Origin: Cylindrobasidium torrendii FP15055 ss-10
Taxonomy: Eukaryota > Basidiomycota > Agaricomycetes > Agaricales > Physalacriaceae
Assembly: GCA_000934385.1 (NCBI GenBank)
Contig: KN880910.1
Coordinates: 1 to 11,198 of the forward strand
Length of the DNA: 11,198 nucleotides
Direction: 5' to 3'
Below, one piece after another: positions 1-8,889 of the stretch. Numbering within the stretch: the first letter of the stretch is position 1; each line of letters starts with the position of its first letter. A program made the position numbers and the translations under genes. The notes beneath the pieces are model-generated. The model had not been told where the DNA came from, did not search any database, and worked only from the letters and a program-made list of their open reading frames with translations.

Positions 1-283
1 ACGGTCTCCCGGGCGCGCGCCCAGAAACCATACATATCTCTTTAGATGCGCAGAAACAGTGGATATCCGGCGTGTATTACAGGAAGCTGCTCCTGCTCTC
101 AAAATTAGAATTCCTGCGCATAGATAATTGTCCTATATATCATCGAGTCCAATTTAAAGCTCGTTCAGCGCTTAGTTCTTGTGATTTCGGGGCACATTGT
201 GTGGCGCGCCTCAGTGACTGTAAGATAATTGACAGCCTAAAATGGCAATCAGCCGAATTCGCGTAAGCGAGATTGGTCCTGTC
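1..283. other. Left-edge non-coding stretch with palindrome
   Basis: No gene is recognisable here. A frame open from 72 to 266 on the + strand has no family motifs. A perfect 12-bp GC palindrome (GGGCGCGCGCCC) lies at 11-22. The right part belongs to the foldback structure described separately. The missing N-terminal half of the downstream amidase is not here: there is no Gly-Ser-Ser-Gly-rich amidase signature in any frame I read. Confidence 0.5.
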
Positions 284-305
284 AATTATCTTACGACCGC
301 CGAGG
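209..305. repeat. Foldback (inverted repeat) next to the 46-bp repeat
   Basis: The arm 220-235 (GTAAGATAATTGACAG) is the exact reverse complement of 279-294. The pairing extends outward to 209-235 against 279-305 with 22 of 27 positions matching, and all five differences are transitions. The loop is 43 nt. The right arm overlaps the 46-bp repeat. A foldback of this kind fits a small non-autonomous DNA element or the end of one. This is an inference, because no target-site duplication could be defined. Confidence 0.6.
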
Positions 306-329
306 TCCTAGGGGAGTTTCCCAGGGCCT
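284..329 (+). repeat. 46-bp repeat, left copy
   Basis: This 46-bp block is repeated without a mismatch, in inverted orientation, at 11104-11149. It starts AATTATCTTACGACC and ends TTTCCCAGGGCCT, and contains the CCTAGG palindrome. The two copies diverge immediately on both sides. Its inner end (329) lies one base before the first codon that reads as amidase (331), so it marks the breakpoint of the amidase gene. It can be read in frame as Asn-Tyr-Leu-Thr-Thr-Ala-Glu-Val-Leu-Gly-Glu-Phe-Pro-Arg-Ala. Whether it is the end of a mobile element or a piece of a duplicated gene is open. Confidence 0.8.
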
Positions 330-330
330 T

Positions 331-1337
331 GCAGCTATTCTTTCTGTGATAGCAGGCGTAGACGAGGAAGACAGTGCCACGTACAATCAACCAAGCTCCA
401 TCCCGAACTACACAAATGCGCTCAATCGCGATGGTCTTGCAGGAAAGCGCATCGGCGTTCCGCGACTTCTATTCCGCGAAGACGTCGCTCCGATACCCAG
501 CAGTATTATGGCAGCTTTTGAGGGTGCTCTCCTTGCGATGCGCGCACTCGGCGCTGTCGTCGTCGACCCAGCCAACCTACCGTCTACAGATGAACTCATA
601 GGTAGTAAGAAGGAAGGCAAGATGTTCGCTGCAGATATGAAGGTTAGCAATTACTCTCTATTAGCGCCTAGCTATGCCGACGTTTGATTATTGCTAGACT
701 GGACTTAAAGCCTACTTCGACTCCCTCGCTGAGATTCCTTCTGGAGTACGGACCATGGCCGATTTAGTCAAGTTCAATGACGATCATCCAGAGTTAGAAG
801 GCGGTGTCGGGCAGCGAACGTACGATCCTTTCCAATATCACTCTTTCCTACTGACAATCTTTCTTAGCCTAATAAATGCGGAAGCATCTGACGGATTCAG
901 CGACGAAGACCGCGCATACCTTCGTGAAATTGGCGGCACCCGAGGCATAGATGCGACGCTAAAGGAGCACAACCTGGATGCTCTCGTCTTTCCTGTTGCA
1001 GGCCTAGCCGATACCATCGGCGCAGCAGCAGTTGCCGGATATCCTATCATCACAGGTCAGATATCTCGGAATCTGCTGCTGTGTTTACACTGATAAAATC
1101 CCAGTGCCCCTTGGGTTCCTACCCGACGACACCACTGCGAAGCTCCAAGATAGTACTCTGTACTATCCTGCACCTGGCTTGCCCTACGGAGTCGCTTATA
1201 CTGGAGCTGCGTGGTCAGAATTCCAGCTCATCGAAATCGCCTACGCCTACGAGCAAGAGACAAAGACGCGTCTGAAGAGGTTGGCGTACCCCGAGGCGGT
1301 CCCTCGGACCCAGTTGAGGGATGCCATGAACGGCTGA
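331..1337 (+). pseudogene. 5'-truncated fungal amidase (amidase signature family), C-terminal half
   Basis: Amidase-signature enzymes hydrolyse amide bonds with a Ser-cisSer-Lys triad. What remains is the C-terminal half: 284 residues plus stop, against the roughly 500-580 usual for fungal members. Exons are 331-642, 698-819, 868-1055 and 1105-1337. The introns are 55, 48 and 49 nt with GT..AG ends, and the second has a TACTGAC branch point. Joined, the frame stays open to TGA at 1335. Family-like stretches in order are AAILSVIAGVDEED, GKRIGVPRLLFRE, an AEIPSGVRT segment, RGIDATLKEHNLDALVFP, AGYPIIT, PLGFLPDDTTAK, YPAPGLPYG and AYAYEQETKTRLKR. The Gly/Ser-rich signature and the catalytic Lys and Ser residues would lie upstream and are absent. 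The frame is open back to 241 but has no ATG, and the sequence switches to a repeat at 329. I infer a recently truncated relic, because no internal stop or frameshift has accumulated. Expression as a shorter protein cannot be excluded. Confidence 0.8.
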
Positions 1338-2320
1338 GAGGAGTCTTGACTTACCAACTGACTGCGTAGAATATTTTGTCACTTGTGAATGTTATCGATA
1401 GGATAAAACTCTTGACTGTTGTGTAAGTGCTTAGTGCTATGCTAGCTGGTTTTATATATGAAATGCATTTCAATGCCATTGATAGGGCATGTCGCTGACG
1501 CGGAGTCGTAATGAATTCTCTACGTCAGGGCCATTACTATGCAAGGCATCTTTCGAAATCTCGCGATGCATGGTAGAAACTTGGACACACAGAATCTACC
1601 ACGCGATGTTCACATCTACCAACCTTCTTCCGCATGTCCGAGATCGCCACTTTTCAGATCAATCTCACAATACCACCGGTATCCCTGTAGCTCTGGAACA
1701 ACACCCTTCCGACCGATACGCGGCCACCGTTTCCCAGTGTATTCACTAGCCTAGCATTAGTAGGAACATCTTCGGGTCAGCTGAGTACTTGGCAGAGTGC
1801 CCCATCTCGTCAGTGGCTGGGAATATACGATTCTTCGGAATTTCGAGAAGATGGAGTCTAGTCATGGTAGGCATCTCAATCGAGCGAGTTCTGACTTTTA
1901 AAGACTAAAGTTGAACACAACCTGATGAACGGCACTTCGGCATGATGATTGTGGCGCATCGGTCAACTATCTCAGGTTGTACGTAGTCAACCTATGCCTA
2001 AGATGCCTAAATAACAATAACTCGGCTGCTACTTAACGAATTCGATGTAGAGTGTATCCTACTATTCCTGTCACTCACTTCAGCTTTGCAATTTCAATGC
2101 CAGTGTTCAAGTTGTTCCTCTGTGTTTTTACTATTAGCATGAACATGAGGTGGATCCTCAATAAGAGGACGTGATTGCATTGACTTCATCGGCTTCGATA
2201 TAAGGACCCGCTGTGGACTCAGACGCTCAAAGTTCAAGATAAGTGTAAAATGTTGACCATCAGCGCTCCAGCGTCTCGATCAAGCCTAGGAAACGCGCTC
2301 TGCCGCGTGACGTCGTTCAA
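1338..2320. other. Intergenic region, no supported gene
   Basis: This stretch lies between the amidase stop and the deubiquitinase start. Short frames at 1489-1754 (+) and 2234-2473 (-) show no family motifs or plausible intron structure. A perfect 14-bp palindrome, TGAAATGCATTTCA, lies at 1459-1472. A CRE-like TGACGTCG at 2308-2315 sits just 5' of the deubiquitinase ATG. The region presumably holds the amidase 3' end and the deubiquitinase promoter. I see no clear TATA box. Confidence 0.5.
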
Positions 2321-4023
2321 ATGGCTTTCCCACAGACCACGACGACCGCACCAACTAATCCAAATACTGCAGCAACAGACCTTGTTGGTGGTCCTTTTGC
2401 GGTTATTGAATCTGACCCAGGCGCGTAATAGTCTCTTCCTACTTCTGCGGTAGTTATGTTTCCGCCACAGCACTCTCGTTCCTATGTACTTCGAAGGCGC
2501 TTACGGAGGGATCAAATTTCATACAGGTGTATTCACAGCGCTTACACGAAAACTCGGAATTAGCGGACTTGACTTTGTCGAGCTTTATGACATTGAGCCC
2601 TCGGCGGTCGACCATTTGCGACCTCACGGCTTGATATGTTGCTTTCTATGGCGCAAGGACGCCCCATCTCGACCAGCACGGCCAACTGATGGTGCATCTA
2701 AGGATGCCGACGAGCTTGGCCCGGAGAGTGTCTGGTTTGCCAATCAATTGAGTGATGATGCCTGTGCATCCCAGGCTATCCTGAATGTGCTTTTCAACTG
2801 CCCCGATGTTCGTCTTGGGTCGGAAATGACATTCTTCAAAGAGGAGACGAAGGGAATGTCGCCTGTCGTGAGTATTGTATTATTTGCTCAAGTTACATTA
2901 TTCACTCGCCTTCAAGATGCGCGGTTTGGCTATAACAAACTCGCCCAGTATACGAGGGGCCCATAACTCACTTGCGCGGTGCGTCATTCGCTCTCGAGCA
3001 ACATCTGGCTGGAATGTCAACACTTCTGACACTCGGTGCATGTCCGTGGTTCATGGCCCTCATGCTAACGCGTACCAGACCAGCCGACCTGCGCGGCGCC
3101 AAAAACGCAATCACGGACACAACCATGCTCGCAGCGAAGAAGGCAAAAAACACCAAACCACCCCCGAACAAGAAGGCAAAGACAACCACGGCGGCTAAGA
3201 AGAAAGAGGAGACCGAAGATGAAGACACTTACCATTTCATTGGGTGCGTTCCAGCCATCCTCGGTGCGATGGGGTTGTACTCGACCTTGCGCTGAACAGA
3301 AACGGACAGCTATACCCCGGCCCATGGACGTGTATGGGAGCTTGACGGGCTTAAATCCGGGCCGCTAGAGGTGGGCGAGCTTCGCGCCGATACTGACGGC
3401 ACTTGGATGGACGTCGTGCGTCCCGCTCTGCGCACCAAGATGCGCAAGTATGGACACATCCAATTCAGCCTGCTCGCGATCGTGGACAGCACCTACGAAC
3501 GGCTAAGCGATGACTGGGAGTACTGGAAGCGGGAACGTCGATCGCTCGAGCGGCGGTTGGATCCAGGATGGCAAGATCTGGTTAGTCAATGGAACTCAAG
3601 AGGGCACAAACTAGTTTGCTGAGGTCCCCTCCAGGTCAATCCAGTCCTCCGTGATACCGCTGCATCTTTATTTAGTGAAGACGTCCGGAGCACCTTCTCT
3701 AGCGACTTTGGTGACCGCCGAATGCGCCGGGACACCACCATCTTCGGGATGGACCAAGAAGCGCTACGCCGCGCATGGGAGGAAGCAGTACAGAAGGGGA
3801 TGCAAGCACAGGAAGACGTGCAGCAGGAATTGAGCAAGGCCTCCGAGCAGCACGTATGTTCAAAAATGAGTCCATGAAGTGCTCCGCATCCTCGCTGACG
3901 GGTGGCTTCGCACAGACCGAGCACATCAAGCGCACACATGATTATGAACCGTTCTTTGTGCAGTTTATCACCCAACTGCACGAACAAGGCCATCTGTCCG
4001 GATTGTTGAAGCGAAAGAGTTAG
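2321..4023 (+). CDS. UCH37: Ubiquitin C-terminal hydrolase, UCH37/UCHL5 type (proteasome-associated deubiquitinase)
   Basis: This is a cysteine protease that removes ubiquitin from conjugates. In this subfamily it docks on the 26S proteasome through Rpn13. Exons are 2321-2420, 2527-2867, 2917-2978, 3079-3243, 3310-3580, 3635-3853 and 3916-4023, giving 421 residues in one open frame. The N-terminus has the family motif AVIESDPGVFTAL (about 27-39). Catalytic residues are Gln107 (oxyanion hole), Cys113 in DDACASQA, His220 in TYHFIG and Asp235 in WELDGL. The Gln-Cys spacing (6) and His-Asp spacing (15) match those of the family. Residues 169-218, between HNSLAR and the His motif, form a Lys/Ala/Thr-rich insert in the active-site crossover loop. 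Residues 314-386 are charged and helical, and 387-421 carry the RTHDYEPFFVQFI-type C-terminal domain used for Rpn13 binding, which separates it from short UCHL1/UCHL3 enzymes. Start chosen: the ATG at 2321 is the one in frame just before the ESDPG motif. The model is complete, with no frameshift. Only intron 1 has an unusual donor. Confidence 0.9.
2421..2526 (+). other. Intron 1 of the UCH37-type gene, apparent GC-AG intron
   Basis: The codon for Gly34 of the ESDPGVF motif is split here. The only junction I found that keeps this motif contiguous is CCAG|GCGCGT..ATACAG|GTGTATT. This is a GC-AG intron of 106 nt, about twice the length of most other introns here. The GT two bases downstream (GCGC|GTAATA) breaks the frame with the acceptors I tried. 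A single T-to-C change in a GTGCGT donor would explain it. GC-AG introns are a known minor class spliced by the major spliceosome. Confidence 0.7.
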
Positions 4024-6969
4024 GACGATAGGGAAGAAGCACCGAGCGTGATCAAGTAGGGGAGTCCGAAGGAACGCCGGTATAATATGACTTACTTTGA
4101 GTAGCTTCGTCTTCGTCATTTCTAAGTCTCCGCTGTCTTTCGGTAAGATTCAAGACCGATACTACATGCGCATGGGAGGTGCACAATTCACTCGCGTGAC
4201 TCTTCAAGCATAGCAGCACTGAACTTTAGTAACCGTTCAGCGTTCATTGCTTGTTCATTCCAAGTTACATTGAAAGACATTCCTTCTCTTCCCCCTTCAG
4301 GCCCCCATCATGAAAACAACGTTGCCTACGACACGCCGAAGTTCGACCTAATCCCAAAAGCCTGCGGCCAAAGCAAAAGCAAAAGCACTTCCTTGAAGCT
4401 TCCAAGTTTGGCGGTACAAAGGTTCTTCCCTTCAACCTCCTTACTCGCGAGAGTCGTGGGCCGTCGACGTAGTTGAACAATGAACGTCTATCACATGATT
4501 CCTCCTGCTCCACTATCCCTCGTCGTCTGCAGCCTGGGTAGGCATCCCAAATACTCAGAGCAAGGACACGGACGCCGGACTGCCTCTCGTCATGATTCCG
4601 AAGTGGTGCTACTGTAATTCTAACCTTATGGGTCCCTGCAGGAAATCAGACGCTGCTCGAAGTTGAGAGATACTAAGTGCTATCGATGATGATGATACCA
4701 CAGCGGCCTCCCACCATCTCGTCTCTTCCAGATACCTTCCTAATCCGCATCTACGGAGAACAACCATGCTAAACTCCATCCTTTAGCCCCAAACCTTGCA
4801 TTCAAGATGCGCGAAAAAAAAAGTGGGTGAGGATTATGTAAAAACAACAAGTCGACATCGTTGCCTCACTGGTCGAAGCGAGGCACTTTTGATTTGAATT
4901 GGATGGCTATATCATGACTCCGCCACTGTTACATGTAATCATAGTGAGCCGCCTTTGCACATTATTCTGCGCTGGAGGAGGGGTCCAGACTCCTCTGAAG
5001 AAGCGCGGGATCCTCAAGGATTTGGGGCGGACTGCTTTCTCTGGTTCGAGGGATGCCAGAAATTGACAGAGTCCCCACCGCCGCGGAGTCACCTTCATTC
5101 ATTTTATTCCCATTGGGGTGGCCTTGTGTATGTGCAGTGCAGGAATGCACCTCAGGAACGAGCTGGAACGAGTTCTACTGATGCAGAAGCATTGCAACGG
5201 TTTGAGGATGTAGCCAGGATGTAGCAAGCAGGAAAGCATGAAAAGGCAACACATACAGAGACGTCGAATGTACGTACACCACTCTGGATACCGTTCTATT
5301 GGCACAGGCTAGCCCTAGGAACCATGAAAGTGCTCTCCAGTGAAAATAGAGGACGTATCCACGTATGCATGGACGCGGTAGCTCTTGAACGCCGCAAAGT
5401 AATGGTCATACCAGAGAAATGAACCACAGGGTCCCGCCTGGCACTGACATATGAGCGTAGGACGTTCCGCCTGCAAGACGCATCGCTTTCCAACCCTGTT
5501 GTTTGCTTACGCCATTTCTCATCGGTTCTACAAACCCATGACATGCCACTATTCCTATTTCCGCGAGACAATGACGCTGCCGTTCATCTCCTCCCAGGCG
5601 AGGCGTCATTCTTTCATTAATTAATTATAACTTTTTGGATCCATTAATGATTAACAATTGTACGTAAAAATACCCGCCCATTTTTGGTGGTTTTTTGTAA
5701 CCCTATTCTGGGTGGGCCTCACGTGCAAAACCTCCCAATGCGGTCCCATTGTCTATCTAAGCGGGGGTTATGTAATACAAAAAACAGTGGACGCTGCTCA
5801 ATTCTCCGTATGTGTATTCGAAGGGGGTTCTGGCTCCACAGCTTCGCTGACCACCCACACAGCAACGCCAGGGGGGTGCATCAGGATTGCATTGAGGGAA
5901 AGAAGACTGTGGGAGGGCTTCGTGTCGACGCCACATATCTAGCGAATCCAATACAGTGCAATGCATATCGATGTCTGCCCGGATAATTTCCGACTCCTTG
6001 TCTTTCCAAGAGGCTCGAAAGAGGAAAGTGTATGTATCGACCTGGTATCGACCTCCGACCGAGCAGGAAGAAGGGCGAAGACACCGAGAATCCAAAATTA
6101 CATGTACTTGTATGCACCCTGAACTAGGGGCGCAATTTGAGAGTAGAAGTGCTTCTACTTACCACACAAAGGACAGCAAGGCCGTTGATTTCGCGTGCCT
6201 TGTGCCACTGATACCAGAGAATCCGAACTCGTAGGTTGTTGGGCATAGCCACACACATGAATACCCTGTATCATACTTCATTCTGGGACGGGCGACGCGC
6301 CGCACGACGCCTCAAATACGTTTGTGTCATATTGACTCTAATATAATTCATGAAGGAAGTGCTGAGGTCAAGACAGACGTCGGCTGCCACGCATTGAAGG
6401 TTGGCGAAGAGGATGGCATGGACAAATGGATTATGGAATGAGCTCAATTTGTGTCGAGTGCATATCCGATGAAGTTCTTGCGGAATGTCGCTTGTGGATA
6501 TGCCTGTATATCCAGCCATCGATATAGCACTTCGCGATTAAATGAGTCTGCACATTGAAGTACCATTGAGCCTGAAGTGTTCATACCAACAAGTTCTCAT
6601 GCCCAGAAATGTTGAGCCTGATGTGTTCTTGACGAATCTAGTACATGTTTCTTTTTGTTCAGCCTGAACTCGCAGTGACTGATTCGAGGAGAGGCCGAGG
6701 TTTGCACGAGCCAAGATAGGTGTGCCCATTTGCAACGCACGTTCCAGATCTAAGCATCACCAGCAACGTTCGACTTTGAATCCCAACTTCGCCTGAGCAG
6801 GATTTTCGACGTTGACTTTAACACTCGAATATACAAGGTCCACAAGCAAGATGAATCGATGAAGGCCAACAAAGGGCTTATTGTGACAATAATTATGATG
6901 TACATATGAGCTCTAGTTTTCTACTCGTACAGGTATCTCAAGAACAAATGCTAGATGATGAGAAGCTGC
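4024..6969. other. 2.9-kb region with no recognisable gene
   Basis: Several short frames occur (4955-5224 +, 5296-5571 -, 5658-5942 +, 5757-6095 -, 6271-6519 -), but none shows a family motif, convincing intron chain or codon bias like the flanking genes. Small features seen are (GAT)4 at 4685-4696, an A9 run near 4815-4823, an AT-rich patch at about 5613-5660, a 10-bp tandem-like repeat GTATCGACCT at 6034-6043 and 6045-6054, and an imperfect 18-bp direct repeat at 6565-6582 and 6611-6628. It contains the 3' flanks of the deubiquitinase (+) and the phosphatase (-), which face each other across it. It may hold a decayed gene or a non-coding RNA, but nothing in the sequence supports a specific call. 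Confidence 0.45.
6565..6628. repeat. Imperfect 18-bp direct repeat
   Basis: ATTGAGCCTGAAGTGTTC at 6565-6582 and GTTGAGCCTGATGTGTTC at 6611-6628 differ at two positions and are 46 bp apart, start to start. A weaker third match (GTTCAGCCTGAA) follows near 6658. No function is evident. Confidence 0.45.
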
Positions 6970-8036
6970 TCATGCAATGAGACCCTCGCCTGGAGCCGAT
7001 CCCATCGTGAAGACCTGATGACCAGGCTTGGAGCCCTTGTCGAGTCGGGGCGATGGCGCGCGCGAAATTGCGGGAGTGTGCAGTGGCGTATCCGCCGGGG
7101 TAGGCACCGCCGAGTCGTGATAGCCGCGTCCGACGGGCTGAGTGATGAGCAGAGATACTGTGCCGTCCTCGTTGCGGCGCGCCTTGACCTTGCTGAGGTC
7201 GTCAACAAGGAAGTCGGGATTCTCTTTCTCAAGCGATTCCCGCGTGTGCGACGTGCAGGTAGCGAGAACGATACATCCAGCAGCCTTGCCGGAGCGAATA
7301 CCAGTGGGAGCATCTTCGAAGACAATGCCTGCGAGAAATCAGTATGCATGATCGAAAAGCGAATAAGAGAGGCATACAATCTGACGGGCTCACGCCGTTG
7401 AGCTTGGCGCCGAGAAGGTATGGGTCGGGCGCGGGCTTGCCGTGCTCGACACGCTCTGCGGTCACAAAGTGGTGGGGGATTTTGAGCCCTGCAGCTGGGA
7501 GCGCCTTGGACGCATAGAAGTGGGTAGCTTTCGAGACAAGATGAGCACAAAGAAAGAACGCATACGGGGAGAACGTACAAGACGTGCAGACACTCCAGCC
7601 CTGGTCCTCATCGGGGCGACCGCCTTGGATCTGGTCGAGGAGGCTGGCGACACCGGGAAGAGCGATGATGCCTCCACCCTCCGCCTTGGACGCGTTTTCG
7701 AGAATGGCGTTTTCGAAACGAATGACTTCGCTCTTGAGCTTTTCCTCGTCCTCGATTTTGCACCACTTGCGAAGCGCGTCGATGGTGCGGTAGCCGTGGG
7801 CAGAGCGGAGGATGTGGTCAAGGTCGAGGAAGTCATAGCCAGTGTTCTTGAGCAAGTTCCATGCCGCAGTGACGGCGGGAGACGAGTCAATGAGAGTGCC
7901 GTCCATGCTACGCGCCAAGAGTGAGCACCGCGTACAAACGAGCAGCGCAGAGTACTTACTCGAACAACATCCTGGTAGCGGTCATCAAGACAGTGTTGTC
8001 CTCGGGCAAGGGCGACGACGAAGAAGAAGAAGACAT
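6970..8036 (-). CDS. GPP1: HAD-superfamily glycerol-phosphate phosphatase (GPP/RHR2 type)
   Basis: This enzyme probably dephosphorylates glycerol-3-phosphate to glycerol in the cytosol, the last step of osmolyte synthesis. Exons, 5' to 3' on the - strand, are 8036-7960, 7907-7579, 7527-7378 and 7328-6970. Introns are 52, 51 and 49 nt with GT..AG ends, and the model gives 304 residues. HAD motif I is FDMDGTLID, with nucleophile Asp26 and acid/base Asp28. Motif II is the Ser/Thr in VCTSST (about 132-137). Motif III is Lys166 in HGKPAPDPYL and motif IV is Glu190/Asp191 in IVFEDAPTGIRSGKAAG. The cap-region AHGYRT motif resembles yeast Gpp1 and Gpp2. The first intron splits the codon for Asp26. 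The protein begins with a run of seven serines. It is about 50 residues longer than yeast Gpp1, because of a Pro/Ser/Thr-rich tail (about 240-304) with several Thr-Pro and Ser-Pro pairs. A related sugar-phosphate phosphatase such as the 2-deoxyglucose-6-phosphate type is the main alternative. The divergent GPD neighbour favours glycerol phosphate as substrate. Confidence 0.85.
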
Positions 8037-8131
8037 GTTGGATGTGATTTGATTTGGGTGCTGTGGTTGTTGAGTTGGGCGGTTGTGGTCGAGGTGAGAT
8101 GGAGAGCAGATGTGTGGCCAGAGCAGAGATG

Positions 8132-8138
8132 CTTTATA
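8132..8138 (-). promoter_or_regulatory. Probable TATA box of GPP
   Basis: The - strand reads TATAAAG, about 96 bp upstream of the GPP start codon, which is a plausible distance for a fungal core promoter with a short leader. Confidence 0.45.
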
Positions 8139-8277
8139 CGCCCTGGTTGCGAGAGATTGCCAAGAGACCGCTGGATCGGATTACCCGAAAAATCATAGGA
8201 GTATTTTTAGGGCTGGTGGAGAGATGGTGGATACCGAAAAATTCGTCAAATCTCCGTTTTGGCAATGGATATCTGGA

Positions 8278-8282
8278 CCCCT
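8278..8282. promoter_or_regulatory. STRE-like CCCCT motif (first of three)
   Basis: CCCCT occurs at 8278-8282, 8337-8341 and 8852-8856. It matches the yeast stress response element bound by Msn2/4-type zinc fingers. A 5-bp motif is weak evidence by itself and is listed only because of the adjoining genes. Confidence 0.25.
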
Positions 8283-8463
8283 AACAATCAGAAATGAGGC
8301 TACCACGGCAGCTCCAACGCCCATCCTTTCTCTTCTCCCCTTCAATGACGGCCGGCCCACCGTAGAAAGAAAAGAAGAAAGAGCGAACACGCCCCACTGC
8401 CATTCACCGGCGGAGCCGTTTAATGAATGAAAAACCTAATCTGGAAAGCGATGCGGTAGGTTT

Positions 8464-8543
8464 ACGTCGCCACGTGCATGTGACGTCAATGCGGCAGTTT
8501 GCAACTGGCTGTCCCGAAGTGCCCTGAGCGATGACGTCGACGT
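8464..8543. promoter_or_regulatory. ACGT-core cluster with CRE and E-box
   Basis: Five ACGT cores lie within 80 bp (8464, 8472, 8483, 8534 and 8540). They include an E-box CACGTG at 8471-8476, a perfect palindromic CRE TGACGTCA at 8481-8488, and TGACGTCG at 8532-8539. The perfect CRE is about 405-450 bp from each start codon. ATF/CREB bZIP factors (Sko1 in budding yeast, Atf1 in fission yeast) bind TGACGTCA under the Hog1/Sty1 stress kinase, which controls glycerol genes. Binding here is an inference. Confidence 0.55.
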
Positions 8544-8802
8544 ATCCCGGGAAAAACAAACACCCGCATAATGAGATCAATCTGGCTCCAACTGCATTTC
8601 CTCTTACAGCGCGTCGCGAAGCCTACGCCGCCTCGACCGCGCGCAACAACTCCTCAAAAAAATTTCACCCGGTCCCTCTTTGTCGGAATCTGGATTTCAT
8701 GGCCATAAAATCCCGCTTTTGGCATTTCCTTAATCTCTCCTCATCACTTCCATCATCGCACTTTAGTTCTTTGCCCGCGAATACACGACCCGACGCGAGT
8801 CC

Positions 8803-8810
8803 TTTATAAA
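8803..8810 (+). promoter_or_regulatory. Probable TATA box of GPD
   Basis: TTTATAAA lies 80 bp upstream of the GPD ATG at 8890. It is followed by a CT-rich stretch with CCAC and CTTCC patterns typical of strongly transcribed fungal genes. Confidence 0.6.
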
Positions 8811-8889
8811 CTGCTTCTTCGCAGATTCTCCATTCCCACCACCGTTCTCTTCCCCTACCATCCACGACCTTAACACGCCGACAAACATC

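Larger units (their letters stand above)
8037..8889. promoter_or_regulatory. Shared bidirectional promoter region of GPP and GPD
   Basis: These 853 bp separate the start codons of two divergent genes that act in succession. A TATA-like box lies near each gene, ACGT-core sites sit in the middle, and CCCCT stress motifs are scattered through it. The frames in this stretch (such as 8110-8430 + and 8531-8809 +) show no family motifs, so I see no gene between the two. The 5' leader of GPD downstream of its TATA box is pyrimidine-rich and has no upstream ATG. Both genes could be co-regulated from here, but that is inferred from layout and motifs alone. Confidence 0.6.

Noticed and set aside
1489..1754. 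Overlapping frames of 71 and 86 codons
   Set aside because: There is no recognisable domain in either frame or on the reverse strand, and no splice-linked continuation.
3244..3309. Alternative intron 4 borders of the deubiquitinase, donor after 3259
   Set aside because: It would insert about nine residues into the conserved segment after the catalytic His. The donor at 3244 with acceptor at 3309 restores the family-like YHFIGYTPAHGRVWELDG spacing.
3586..4119. 177-codon - strand frame
   Set aside because: It is antisense to exons 6 and 7 and introns 5 and 6 of the deubiquitinase, whose + strand reading is well supported.
4270..4476. 68-codon + strand frame and adjacent off-frame segment near 4380-4450
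   Set aside because: The segment looked briefly like a retroelement remnant, but no reverse transcriptase, integrase or gag motif can be read and stops interrupt it.
5042..5052. GGTTCGAGGGA, a tRNA B-box-like string
   Set aside because: It lacks the closing CC of the B box, and no matching A box or cloverleaf could be built around it.
6951..7580. 209-codon - strand frame overlapping the phosphatase
   Set aside because: It reads straight through introns 2 and 3 in a different phase, and its Arg/Pro/Ser-rich translation is typical of an off-frame GC-rich gene.
7442..7924. 160-codon + strand frame opposite the phosphatase
   Set aside because: It lies antisense to GPP exons 2 and 3 and has no family motif. 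The - strand exons carry all HAD motifs with consistent splicing, so the + frame is a codon-bias shadow.
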